Shown piece by piece: positions 1-8,936 of a stretch of DNA of 34,109 nucleotides. Location of the stretch: positions 1 through 34,109 of IMG/VR virus record IMGVR_UViG_3300042325_000122; one strand, 5' to 3'. The notes under the pieces were generated by a model. That model saw only the letters and a program-made list of their open reading frames with translations. It was not told the DNA's origin and ran no database searches. The stretch is from a virus. The translations under genes were made by a program, and so were the position numbers. The first letter of the stretch is position 1. Each line of letters begins with the position of its first letter.

Positions 1-1340
1 ATGTTCACGTTCATAAATATTTAGGACCTAAAAATCCGTTAGAAGGAACTGCTGATCAACCAATATATGATGTAATAAAAGAAACAAATATTCAAGATTT
101 ATTATTCTTAGAAAACCGTGATCGTAAGTACGAGCAAGAAATTTATCGTATTCGTGGTCATTATCAACTTCAAAATCTTAATTTTAACCTAAGTCAGTTT
201 GGTCTATTTATTGATAACGATACAGTGTTTATGACTGTACACATTAATGACATAATCACTACAATTGGTCGTAAACCACTTGCCGGCGATGTTATGGAAT
301 TGCCACATCTAAAAGATGATTTTGCATTAAACGACTTAGATTTAAGCATGCCTAGGTTCTTTGTTATTGAAGAGGTTGATCGTCCTAGTGAAGGCTACAG
401 TGCCACGTGGTATCCTCATTTATATAGATTAAAACTTAAAAAACTTACAGATAGTCAACAATATGCCGATATCCTTGATCAACCTGCGGGCGAAGATGCT
501 AATTATGCATTGCGTGAATTGTTAAGTACCCGAACTAAAGAACTTGAAATTAGCGATGCAATTGTAAAACAAGCAGAACTTGATTCTCCAATGAGCGGAT
601 TTCAAGTTAGACATTTCTATACATTAGCAATTGATCCCGATACAGGTCATACACTGTTGACTACAGTAGATTCAGACGAAATTACTGCAAGTCATTCTGG
701 TCAAGTAATTGACGGTTTAACAAATTTAAACGCATCTAGTCGTAATGCAATGCCATTGCGCACCGGGTATACTGGTTATTTGTTCGGTGACGGATTTCCA
801 CCAAATGGCTATGTATTTGGACAAGGGATTCGTTTTCCGCAAGAAGTTGCAAAAGATGATTACTTTTTAAGACTTGACTTTTTACCAAACAGATTATTTA
901 AGTTTAATGGCCAACGATGGTTAAAGGTTGAAGATAATGTACGCATGACTATGACTAATACCAATACTAGACAAACATTAAAAACTAGTTTTGTTAACAA
1001 TACTAAATTTATGTACACAGACGAAGTTGGTACTGATTATGTACGATTAACTAACGATGCAGCGGTAATTAATACAAATATTGATTTTAGTATTCCTGCA
1101 ATTTATGTTGTATTAAAATTAGAAACTGTTAGATTAGACTTTGCGGTTGCAGAATATACTAATATAGTCGAGTCGTATGATGTAGATGGCGTTGCAAAGA
1201 TTAAAATTAACTTACCTATTGTAAATGATGAGCAAGTTGTAATACCGTATAGTGGTGCATGGCGAGTTAGTTTGTATAATCATAGAGAATCAGAACGTCA
1301 AAGTTTATCAACGGCACTTAAACCAAAAGCAGATTTGTAA
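1..1340 (+). CDS. T4 gp14-like neck (head completion) protein, 5' end outside window
   Basis: The reading frame is open from base 3 and runs without a stop to TAA at 1338-1340, so the gene starts before the window; the internal ATG at 225 is not its start. At least 445 residues are visible. The stretch around 200-480 resembles T4 gp14: a beta-rich core, then a GRKPLAGDVMELP segment matching the 'EGDLIYFP' region of gp14, then FFVIEEVDRP and WYPHLYRLKLKKL. A second region (about 750-960) carries GYLFGDGFPPNGY and LPNRLFKFNGQRWLKVEDN, and the protein ends RQSLSTALKPKADL, an ending I associate with marine T4-like gp14 proteins. T4 gp14 is 256 aa, so this one has a large C-terminal extension. In T4, gp13 and gp14 form the neck that joins head to tail. 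The gp15-like gene follows 36 bases later, as in T4. Family assignment is by motif memory, not by search. Confidence 0.75.
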   Translation, partial: VHVHKYLGPKNPLEGTADQPIYDVIKETNIQDLLFLENRDRKYEQEIYRIRGHYQLQNLNFNLSQFGLFIDNDTVFMTVHINDIITTIGRKPLAGDVMELPHLKDDFALNDLDLSMPRFFVIEEVDRPSEGYSATWYPHLYRLKLKKLTDSQQYADILDQPAGEDANYALRELLSTRTKELEISDAIVKQAELDSPMSGFQVRHFYTLAIDPDTGHTLLTTVDSDEITASHSGQVIDGLTNLNASSRNAMPLRTGYTGYLFGDGFPPNGYVFGQGIRFPQEVAKDDYFLRLDFLPNRLFKFNGQRWLKVEDNVRMTMTNTNTRQTLKTSFVNNTKFMYTDEVGTDYVRLTNDAAVINTNIDFSIPAIYVVLKLETVRLDFAVAEYTNIVESYDVDGVAKIKINLPIVNDEQVVIPYSGAWRVSLYNHRESERQSLSTALKPKADL

Positions 1341-1351
1341 TTTTATACTGC

Positions 1352-1359
1352 AATAAATA
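1352..1359 (+). promoter_or_regulatory. T4-late-promoter-like octamer upstream of gp15-like gene
   Basis: AATAAATA lies in the 36-base gap before the gp15-like gene, 25 bases upstream of its ATG, and differs by one base from the T4 late promoter TATAAATA. The ribosome binding site AGGAGA (1367-1372) follows. Similar octamers precede three other late genes here. The octamer is not rare by chance in such AT-rich DNA, so this is tentative. Confidence 0.35.
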
Positions 1360-1376
1360 CTGGAACAGGAGAATGT

Positions 1377-2852
1377 ATGCAACATTTTTATGACGGTGCC
1401 ATAAGACGGTACGTCACACAGACAATTAGATTTTTTAGTGAATTTACTGTAAGATACAGTGACGGCACATTGCATCGTATACCAGTAGCGTATGGCGATG
1501 CTGATAGACAAGCTGCAACTATAATTAGACAAAATTCAGAGAATACAGTTAATTCAATACCACGAATTAGTGTTTACATCCATGGATTAGAATTAGACAA
1601 AGATCGACTATCAGATTCAACATTTGTTAGTAAAAAGAATATTAGAGAACGGGATATAGTTGGATCTGAATATAATTCCGGACCAGGTCGTAATTATACA
1701 ATTGAACGGTTAATGCCAACTCCTTTTAAATTAACTATGAAAGTTGATATATGGACTGCAAATACTGACCAAAAATTACAAATTATGGAACAGATTTTAA
1801 TGTTCTTTAATCCAAGTATAGAACTACAAACTACTGACAATTATGTAGATTGGACTAGTATAACTGTATTAAATTTAACTAGCATCAATTGGTCAAGTAA
1901 GGCAGTGCCTGTTGGTACTGATACACCAATTGACATTGGTACGCTAACAGTTGATACTCCAATATGGATTAGTCCTCCAGTAAAAGTTAAACAGCTTGGC
2001 GTTATTACAAAAATTATTACAGGTATACACGATGCAAATTCACCGTATATTTCAGGATTTGGGTCTGACTACGATGTTGCAGATAATCAGCCGTCAACAT
2101 TACTAACTGAAATAGTTACTGTGTTAGAAGATTTTACAATTGAAGCATATAACAGTCAATTAACGTTATATGATTCTAATGTATCCGATTTAAACAACAA
2201 TACGTCGTACGATATGCCAGAGCCCGCATCGCCGCCATTAAAGTGGCCGCAGTTATTAGATATGTTCCCTGATAAGTTTATTTCAGGAGTAAGTAGAGTA
2301 TTCTTAATTCAAGACAACGGAAATGAAATTAACGGTACTGTGTCTACAGACGAGTTTGATGAAACAATTTTACATGTAAATTGGGATAGAGATACGCTCA
2401 ATTCAAATACAGGAATTGACAGTGTTGGAAACTTAGATACTGATGTTGCGTATAATCCAAACAATAATAGATCAAATAGTCCAGGGTCGTTTGATGCAAT
2501 CATAAATCCGTTAACACATAATCCGCGTGATCCGTTAAACAAAGGAACTGATCAACTACCTTCAATTGGGTTAAGATATTTGTTAATAGAAGATATTGGA
2601 AGTATTGTAAACGAAGACGGTGCAGATGCATGGAAAGGTATTAACGACGCCGAGTTAGTTGCACATGCAAATGATATTATTGAATGGTCTGGAACTAGAT
2701 GGAACGTAATTTTTGATTCTCAAAATGAATTTGATACTATAATTTGGCAAACTAACACGTACACAGGTATACAATACAGGTGGAATGGAGTTGCATGGGT
2801 TAAGAGTTTTGAAGGAATTTATAAGGTGGGTAAATGGCGATTGGAACTGTAA
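1377..2852 (+). CDS. T4 gp15-like tail sheath terminator / tail completion protein
   Basis: The protein has 491 aa. The N-terminus MQHFYDGAIRRYVTQTIRFF aligns with T4 gp15 (MFGYFYNSSFRRYATLMGDLF). Later landmarks also match: RIPVAYGD (T4 RVPITYAS), IPRISVYIHGLE (T4 LPRINLHLVDF), PTPFKLTMKVDIWTANTDQ (T4 PSPIKMIYELSIFTRYEDD), QIMEQILMFFNPS (T4 QIVEQILPYFQPH) and a PPVK segment (T4 YPPVDD). gp15 caps the contractile tail sheath and tube and joins the tail to the neck. T4 gp15 is 272 aa; here about 200 extra residues follow, including ELVAHANDIIEWSGTRW and a repeated Trp/Gly-rich ending (YRWNGVAW, GKWRLEL). The ATG has AGGAGA five bases upstream. The Nudix gene begins inside its last 19 bases, which suggests translational coupling. 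Confidence 0.85.
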   Translation: MQHFYDGAIRRYVTQTIRFFSEFTVRYSDGTLHRIPVAYGDADRQAATIIRQNSENTVNSIPRISVYIHGLELDKDRLSDSTFVSKKNIRERDIVGSEYNSGPGRNYTIERLMPTPFKLTMKVDIWTANTDQKLQIMEQILMFFNPSIELQTTDNYVDWTSITVLNLTSINWSSKAVPVGTDTPIDIGTLTVDTPIWISPPVKVKQLGVITKIITGIHDANSPYISGFGSDYDVADNQPSTLLTEIVTVLEDFTIEAYNSQLTLYDSNVSDLNNNTSYDMPEPASPPLKWPQLLDMFPDKFISGVSRVFLIQDNGNEINGTVSTDEFDETILHVNWDRDTLNSNTGIDSVGNLDTDVAYNPNNNRSNSPGSFDAIINPLTHNPRDPLNKGTDQLPSIGLRYLLIEDIGSIVNEDGADAWKGINDAELVAHANDIIEWSGTRWNVIFDSQNEFDTIIWQTNTYTGIQYRWNGVAWVKSFEGIYKVGKWRLEL

Positions 2853-3283
2853 AAGATCAAATCATCTGTAGTGGTGCGTTAATGTATTCTCGTGCTACAC
2901 ACCGCTTCTTACTGATACAAAAGTCTTCAGGTAAACATCAAGGAACTTGGGGGTTAGTAGGCGGAACTAACCTTGTTAACGAAAATCCGTGGCAAGGTCT
3001 TACAAGAGAAATTGAAGAAGAAATTGGATTTCTTCCAGACATTAAAAAAACACTACCGTTAGAAAAGTTTGTATCTAACGATAGTGTCTTTAATTTTCAT
3101 ACATATTTTTGTTTAGTTGAAAATGAATTTGTACCAACTTTAAGCGATGAACATATTGCTTGGGGTTGGTTTGATATTAACGTTCTTCCTAAACCTATAC
3201 ACCGCGGCTTAAATCTTAGCTTGCGTAACAAAGTCATTCAAACTAAGATTCAAACACTCATCGATATTATCGATAGTATCTAA
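2834..3283 (+). CDS. Nudix hydrolase
   Basis: This 149-aa protein carries a complete Nudix box at residues 44-66: G44, E50, then R58-E59 and E62-E63-x-G65, fitting Gx5Ex7REUxEExGU exactly. The glutamates of the box bind the divalent metal. Upstream, KHQGTWGLVGG (34-44) is the usual lead-in, and WGWFDINVLP near residues 110-120 fits the strand and loop after the catalytic helix. Nudix enzymes hydrolyse nucleoside diphosphates linked to another moiety (dNTP, ADP-ribose, GDP-sugar, NAD, Ap4A); the substrate cannot be told from this sequence. Its start overlaps the end of the gp15-like gene by 19 bases, with AAGGTGGG (2823-2830) as ribosome binding site. Its stop overlaps the stop of the convergent 1881-aa gene by 4 bases. 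Substrate sugars or nucleotides linked to the 12-16 kb island would be pure guesswork. Confidence 0.9.
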   Translation: MAIGTVKDQIICSGALMYSRATHRFLLIQKSSGKHQGTWGLVGGTNLVNENPWQGLTREIEEEIGFLPDIKKTLPLEKFVSNDSVFNFHTYFCLVENEFVPTLSDEHIAWGWFDINVLPKPIHRGLNLSLRNKVIQTKIQTLIDIIDSI

Positions 3284-6200
3284 GCCTGCGCTTCACCCCA
3301 ACGTAATACTAAGTTAGCTGTAATTGGTGTACCAGATACCTTGTACACATTAATAGCTAACACGTCTGGGCCATTTGGATATGTTCCTCTTCCGCCCAGT
3401 GTAGTATTAGTCAACTCTTTCAAATCTCTTAAATCTAACGCTGCAGTAGCACCCGGTGCTGCAATAAATGAAAATACAGTTTCACCCGGCAATGCGTACG
3501 GCGGTTGCCCAAATGTAAACGCAATTGTTGCACCTGTAGTAACACCAGTATTTGAAGTTTGGGTAAATGTTACTTTATAATAATTTGTTACACCAAATGT
3601 TAATAGAGTTGATATGGTTTGAATCCTTGTACCAGCTGGGAACTTGGTATCAGTAGCTGATACAGATTGGCCAACAGTTGCACCTAATGCAACCCACGAT
3701 GCTTGTGTAAAATATAAGAAGTTAGTGTTTGTTAATGTGCCCCCTAGTGATATCCCAATGCTTATATTTGGATTGATATTTCCAGATGATTGCTGTGAAG
3801 TAGTAACGAAATAATATTGTCCTTGATTAGTTGCGCCAGTGATAGTCGTACCTGCAGGAAAATTAGTAGTTAAGGTTGCTCCAACAATTGCTCCAGAACT
3901 TGTCCACGATGCCGATGTAATATACATAAATGACTGGCTACCTGTACCATATAGTGTAGTTATTGTTGTAGTCATTGTTGCACTAGTAGTTGCAGTTGCA
4001 GTAGTTTGAGTAGCGCCTGTTGACCAACTTACAGAACCACCCGGTGCAATCTGAGCAAAACTCGGTTGTCCACCTTGTGCAAGACCGGCTAAACCACCCC
4101 ATGTAATGTTAGCAGGATCAGTTGGATAGTTTTGAGGATTTAATACGCCTTCAACAACAATACCACCGGTTCCTGTATCAGATGTTACTTCAAGCGTTTG
4201 TAATAATAACTGCGCACGATTTAATAATTCTCTATCACCTAAGTCGCCTATAATAGCGTTTGATACGCTCGGTGCTAATCGAATTAAAAACGCAGTTGCT
4301 TTAGTAGTAGATACGCTAATACCAGTAGATGCGTAGTTAAAAATGTACCCGCGATCAGTATCAAAGTTACCGTCGGTCATCATAGCCGACCCCCAATGAC
4401 TAATAATAGGACTAATTGACGTACTTACTAATATTACTCCAGTATTGTATTCATGTGTTGCTGCAGGTCCTGCTGTAAATGTACGTTGTGCCCCCCCAGT
4501 AAATAATACCTGAGGTGCTGCACGCGTACACCCAATTAAATTATTGTTTGATTTTCCACTAAAGTTAATTAACTCGTTATCAATATAAACTAATCCTGCT
4601 TCATTAGGAAAATTAGTTGCATCGGCTAATGGTATAGTAGTTTGGCTTGCTGTGATTGAAGAAAGCAATTTACTTTTTGCGCTTTCATTAACAACTTCAT
4701 ATCGAACTGCTTGGTTACCTGTACGCATATATGCTTCGGTATTAACGTTTGAGTTTCTAATTCTGTGGAAGAAAATAAAGTTACCGTCACTTCCTCTTAA
4801 CATATAATCAATAAAACCCACAGCGTACCATGACCATTGCATACCAATCATTTGCATTTTTGTAATATCAAGGTTAAATCCGCTTGGACCAGTCCCATCT
4901 AATTTGTCAATGTTAAATTGCGATTGAGGAGTAATATATTCCTGAACTAAACATAATTTAGCTTGTACTGCGTTTGATGCACCACGATAATCCGGATTAA
5001 CTGTCATTTGAGTCTGACTAATAACTTTTGTAACAATATGGGTCATACCTTTAATAACAATACGATCGCCTGCAATTACTTGATCTCTATATCGAGAATT
5101 TGTTCCAATAATTAAATTAGTATCACGTGCAAGGTTAGCAACCCCTGCTAATTGTAACGTACTTGTCCGTTTACCAACTGCAAAAGTTTGTCCATCATAC
5201 TGCATAAAAATGCCATTCTGATCATCAAATGTCCCTGCTCTTACTGTAGAACCGTGCCATTTTAAAATTGACATAACTGCCGCAGTAGTAATCTCAGCAG
5301 TTGCTCTTGCTAATACAGTTTGGGCTTGTACTCTAAATACACGTTCTGATATTACGTCAGTAACTGTGTATACCCCATTAAATCCCATTGTGTCAATATT
5401 TGAAATTTTAACAACACCACCAATTTGGCAACCATGATCAACATCATCCATAGTAATTGTGATAACTGAACCGATAGTAATTCCAGTCGATACTGCAGTT
5501 TGAATATTAAAACTTGGAGCAAATAATGCACCTGTACAATAGTTAATACCTTTACCTGATTGGTAACGAATATACTTCTTACTCATACGAATTGCTTGAG
5601 CACCGTGTTGCGGACCGCCTGTGCTTAACATTACGCCGCCGTCGTATGGTCTATGAATAAAATAACTATCTGATCGAGTGTATATAATGCCAGTTAATGC
5701 AGTACCGGTATCGATTGTTCCAGAAGCACGAGAAGTAAATCGTAGGCTTGTCGGTGTTGGCACAGATTCAACATAAGATGGACCTTTAGCAAACGAATGA
5801 TTTGTACCGGTACTAGTAATATCAACTGATATCGAAGCTCCTGGTACTAATCCGTGATTATATAAAAACGTAACTTCGATAACTCCGATTGCTGATGCAG
5901 AAAGAGTAACTCCGTTTGCAATAGTATTAGACGTTAACTCACTAATAGTTATTGCTGAATAGAACGGTAACGTAACACCGGTAACCGAGGTACCTAAAAT
6001 AGTAGCTGAGGTAATTGTGTTGTTAGTTACTCCTGTAACAAGTATAGTTGCATCGTTTGCAGAAGTTGCTCCGCCAATACTGGTTCCTAGTATTAGTATT
6101 TGATCTCCAACAAAGTACCCAATACCTGGATCATTAATAGTTAATGAATATGCACTATTTGATCTAGTAATATTAAATTGCGCATTTGTACCCGCAGCAG

Positions 6201-8925
6201 CAACATTTGTCCCGCTCAACGTACCAAACACTGCATTACTAGTAACAGGAACGCCAATAAGTGAATATGTAACAATCCCCCCATCTACATTAATACTATC
6301 AACAGTAATAACTAAATCATTATCCGGACTTAGTCCGTCTAAGCTTATACCTAAAATAGTTAAAGTTTCGCTAACTAAAAACCCAGTTCCTGATTGATTT
6401 ATTAGCAATCCGTAACCTGCATTTGACCGTGTTACATCAAAAGTTGCTCCTGCTCCAGACACTGAAGTAGTAGTATTTGGAGTAACATTTGTATATGATC
6501 CGTTGCCTGAGATACTAGTTCCAGATACAGAAATTGTTTGAATAACCCCTGCTAATATTGTTGATACTGTAATAGTTAAATCGTTTAAAGGAGTAGCACC
6601 TCCTACTGATGTACCTAAAATTACAATTCGATTTCCTTCAATGTAACCAGTTCCGCCGTCGATAACAGTAGCTTGATATTCACCGTCTACACGGCTTACG
6701 TTAAATGTAGCACTTGCTGTAGTAACTAGTATATTAGTGCCGGATATATTTGAGTAAGTTGCAGTATTCCCTAACCGTGCAGTAACAATTGGACCAGTAA
6801 GACTAACTGTGTTTGCGGATACATTACTAACAAAGATTGCAGTACCTGCGCCGTTATCAATTGCCATTCCTTCTAATACACCAGATGCCGACGTTAACAC
6901 AACTACCGTATCGTTTATACTAACACTTGTTTCTATGTTTGCAGTTAATGCAATGCCACCTGGACCTACAACACCTGCGACTTGAGATCCGGATGTAAGA
7001 GATGCTGACCCTGATAGTGGCGCGCCTACAGCCGGCGGAGTTCCGGTAAATGCAAGCTGATCAGATCCTACTGTAGTTATGAATTGAGTAGTTAATGTAG
7101 TAGTTGATCCGTTACTATATACAGCAAATGTCGGAGTTCCGATTGCTGAGCCTGTATAGAAACTTCCTTTTCTTAATTGTGTATATGTTGTTGCAAGAAC
7201 TTGACCATTAGTTGACCCAACTTTAGATACGGCATAATATGTAAAGCTTGTAGTTGTTGGAACTGTGTTAATTAAAAACGTGCCTTCTGCTCTCGAAAAA
7301 CCAGAAATACTATTTGCTAATGCTTTAATTGTAAATGGCATTCCTACAGTAAAACCATGAGGTGAGCTTGTTGTTACCGTAATTGTTGATTCGCCAGTTC
7401 CGCCTGTTCCTGCACTAGCGTCTGTTGTAACATTTAATACCGGAGTATCGGTGCCAGGCACTTCGTATACTGATGGATACCCTCTACTAATACCAATAGC
7501 TTGCCATTTAGTAGGTTGTAATCCGTATTCAAAGTCAGCGTCAAGCATAGATTGCGGTTGAGCAACACGTTGACGTTCAATCGCATCAGTACCATAATCA
7601 TACGGACGAGTTCGTTGTTCTTTAGCTTCTACAAAAATTTGAATGTCATCTGCAACCGATCCGGTTGATGTGTCTACGCCTAAAATTAAGGTAGTTACAT
7701 GGTCAGTAGTTTGTCTAAATGATGGAAAATCTTCTTCTGTATAAAAATCGTTACTAACATATCCATCGTCAATAAACACACTGCCGCCTATTGACGGATC
7801 ACTAAAGTTATATAAAATTTGATTAGACGTTGTATTTGTGATTAACAATATCGAATCTAATTTATACTTGCCTTGTAGTTTAATAGTAGTTACACCAGTA
7901 GTTAACGCTGGCATACTTGTTAATCCGTTAGTAAGCACACCTAAAAATTCGTTTGATAATGACGTTATTCTTGCCGAACTACCTGATTCTGCAATAGTTA
8001 ATCCGTTAGTTACTATATCAATAGTCGTTTGCAACGGTGTATACGCAGTTTGAGTAAACACAGTGTTAATTACTAAATCTCTTAAAAAGGTCTGTGCAGT
8101 AATCTCAGGTTGTCTATCGCCTACAATTTGAGGAATAACTCCATTCCAAAATTTAGACGACACGTATCTAGTTTTAAAATTGCCGCCGTATCTTAAATCA
8201 TATAGATAGGCATCTAATAACATACCAATATCACGATCGCAACGTGACTGATTGTATGCATATCCTGCAAACTTTCTTAACGAATAAGTTATTGGTGGTA
8301 ATACAGATAAGCCATTTGGAATTGAATTAGTTAACAAATCTCGTAATGAATTTATACGATTTGGAACAGCTGCTTCGCCTGCAGTACCTGTTATGTTTTG
8401 TGTAGAAGTTACTGGACTTTGTTGGCTTGTGTACGCAGTCTTTGGTAAAATAAAGTTTGTAATTATTGTAAATATTTGAGTAAACCCTGCAATCTCTTGT
8501 GTAGGAGATATTAACTGAGCTGCACCACCTTGCCACATATTTTTACAAATATCAATAGTTTGTTCATTGCCACCGTATCTAATGTCATAAATAAGCGCAT
8601 CTATGAGATAACTAGTATCACGTCTACAAGATGCCACGCTATAAGTATATCCTACAAATGGAGAAATATTATTAGTTACACGATATGCAACCCACGCAAT
8701 AATTTCATCAATAATAAATGCTTTATTATTAGTTAATAATGTAACTGCATTTGGGTATAAGTTTGATGCAGTATCTACTGCAATCTGTGCATTAATATAT
8801 GCTTTTGTTTCTGCTTTTAAAAATTCTTTATTTGTTGATAATAGAGAATACGCATTTGGATAAGCATTACTGCTACTCGAAACACCGGGTAAAAAAACGT
8901 AATTTTGTATTCTTTGTTTTGCCAT
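3280..8925 (-). CDS. Giant virion structural / tail fibre-like protein (1881 aa)
   Basis: This is a modular protein. Residues 1-250 hold two copies of a helical module, each led by a Y-P-N-A...L-x-x-N-K-x-F motif; the signatures are C100-RRDTSYLIDALIYDIRYGGN (to 120) and a second copy near 226-247. About residues 455-475 contain DADFEYGLQPTKWQAIG. About 733-983 are three tandem ATFxVTRS...ILGTSxGG...NDLTITV repeats. FCCH-like 'HGF/HGL' segments lie on both sides of the tandem repeats. About 1088-1125 contain YDGGVMLSTGGPQHGAQAIR, and about 1360-1380 WSWYAVGFIDYMLRGSDGNF. From about 1560 come NPQNYPTDPANITWGGLAGL, two similar 70-residue FPAGTxIxT segments, and an end DVLAINVYKVSGTPI...RWGEAQA. 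I recognise these segments from large structural proteins of marine T4-like phages but know no tested function; a baseplate- or tail-associated fibre is likely. CGGAGA lies eight bases before the ATG. It is the last gene of the 11984-3280 block. Confidence 0.75.
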   Translation of the reverse strand: MAKQRIQNYVFLPGVSSSSNAYPNAYSLLSTNKEFLKAETKAYINAQIAVDTASNLYPNAVTLLTNNKAFIIDEIIAWVAYRVTNNISPFVGYTYSVASCRRDTSYLIDALIYDIRYGGNEQTIDICKNMWQGGAAQLISPTQEIAGFTQIFTIITNFILPKTAYTSQQSPVTSTQNITGTAGEAAVPNRINSLRDLLTNSIPNGLSVLPPITYSLRKFAGYAYNQSRCDRDIGMLLDAYLYDLRYGGNFKTRYVSSKFWNGVIPQIVGDRQPEITAQTFLRDLVINTVFTQTAYTPLQTTIDIVTNGLTIAESGSSARITSLSNEFLGVLTNGLTSMPALTTGVTTIKLQGKYKLDSILLITNTTSNQILYNFSDPSIGGSVFIDDGYVSNDFYTEEDFPSFRQTTDHVTTLILGVDTSTGSVADDIQIFVEAKEQRTRPYDYGTDAIERQRVAQPQSMLDADFEYGLQPTKWQAIGISRGYPSVYEVPGTDTPVLNVTTDASAGTGGTGESTITVTTSSPHGFTVGMPFTIKALANSISGFSRAEGTFLINTVPTTTSFTYYAVSKVGSTNGQVLATTYTQLRKGSFYTGSAIGTPTFAVYSNGSTTTLTTQFITTVGSDQLAFTGTPPAVGAPLSGSASLTSGSQVAGVVGPGGIALTANIETSVSINDTVVVLTSASGVLEGMAIDNGAGTAIFVSNVSANTVSLTGPIVTARLGNTATYSNISGTNILVTTASATFNVSRVDGEYQATVIDGGTGYIEGNRIVILGTSVGGATPLNDLTITVSTILAGVIQTISVSGTSISGNGSYTNVTPNTTTSVSGAGATFDVTRSNAGYGLLINQSGTGFLVSETLTILGISLDGLSPDNDLVITVDSINVDGGIVTYSLIGVPVTSNAVFGTLSGTNVAAAGTNAQFNITRSNSAYSLTINDPGIGYFVGDQILILGTSIGGATSANDATILVTGVTNNTITSATILGTSVTGVTLPFYSAITISELTSNTIANGVTLSASAIGVIEVTFLYNHGLVPGASISVDITSTGTNHSFAKGPSYVESVPTPTSLRFTSRASGTIDTGTALTGIIYTRSDSYFIHRPYDGGVMLSTGGPQHGAQAIRMSKKYIRYQSGKGINYCTGALFAPSFNIQTAVSTGITIGSVITITMDDVDHGCQIGGVVKISNIDTMGFNGVYTVTDVISERVFRVQAQTVLARATAEITTAAVMSILKWHGSTVRAGTFDDQNGIFMQYDGQTFAVGKRTSTLQLAGVANLARDTNLIIGTNSRYRDQVIAGDRIVIKGMTHIVTKVISQTQMTVNPDYRGASNAVQAKLCLVQEYITPQSQFNIDKLDGTGPSGFNLDITKMQMIGMQWSWYAVGFIDYMLRGSDGNFIFFHRIRNSNVNTEAYMRTGNQAVRYEVVNESAKSKLLSSITASQTTIPLADATNFPNEAGLVYIDNELINFSGKSNNNLIGCTRAAPQVLFTGGAQRTFTAGPAATHEYNTGVILVSTSISPIISHWGSAMMTDGNFDTDRGYIFNYASTGISVSTTKATAFLIRLAPSVSNAIIGDLGDRELLNRAQLLLQTLEVTSDTGTGGIVVEGVLNPQNYPTDPANITWGGLAGLAQGGQPSFAQIAPGGSVSWSTGATQTTATATTSATMTTTITTLYGTGSQSFMYITSASWTSSGAIVGATLTTNFPAGTTITGATNQGQYYFVTTSQQSSGNINPNISIGISLGGTLTNTNFLYFTQASWVALGATVGQSVSATDTKFPAGTRIQTISTLLTFGVTNYYKVTFTQTSNTGVTTGATIAFTFGQPPYALPGETVFSFIAAPGATAALDLRDLKELTNTTLGGRGTYPNGPDVLAINVYKVSGTPITANLVLRWGEAQA
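5975..6725 (-). repeat. Three tandem ~80-aa ILGTSxGG modules inside the 1881-aa protein
   Basis: Three successive in-frame units of about 70-88 aa share the pattern A-T-F-x-V-T-R-S ... Y-x-x-x-I-x-x-x-G-x-G-Y ... I-x-I-L-G-T-S-x-G-G ... N-D-L-x-I-T-V. Two more copies lie in the 2497-aa protein (about 26251-26490 and 22035-22270). The units are related at protein level but diverged at DNA level, so the duplication is old. Confidence 0.75.
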
Positions 8926-8936
8926 TTATATCTCCG

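Noticed and set aside
225-227. ATG at 225 as the start of the gp14-like gene
   Set aside because: The frame is open to the left edge of the window and residues before the ATG (QLQNLNFNLSQFGLFIDND) look like the conserved gp14 core.
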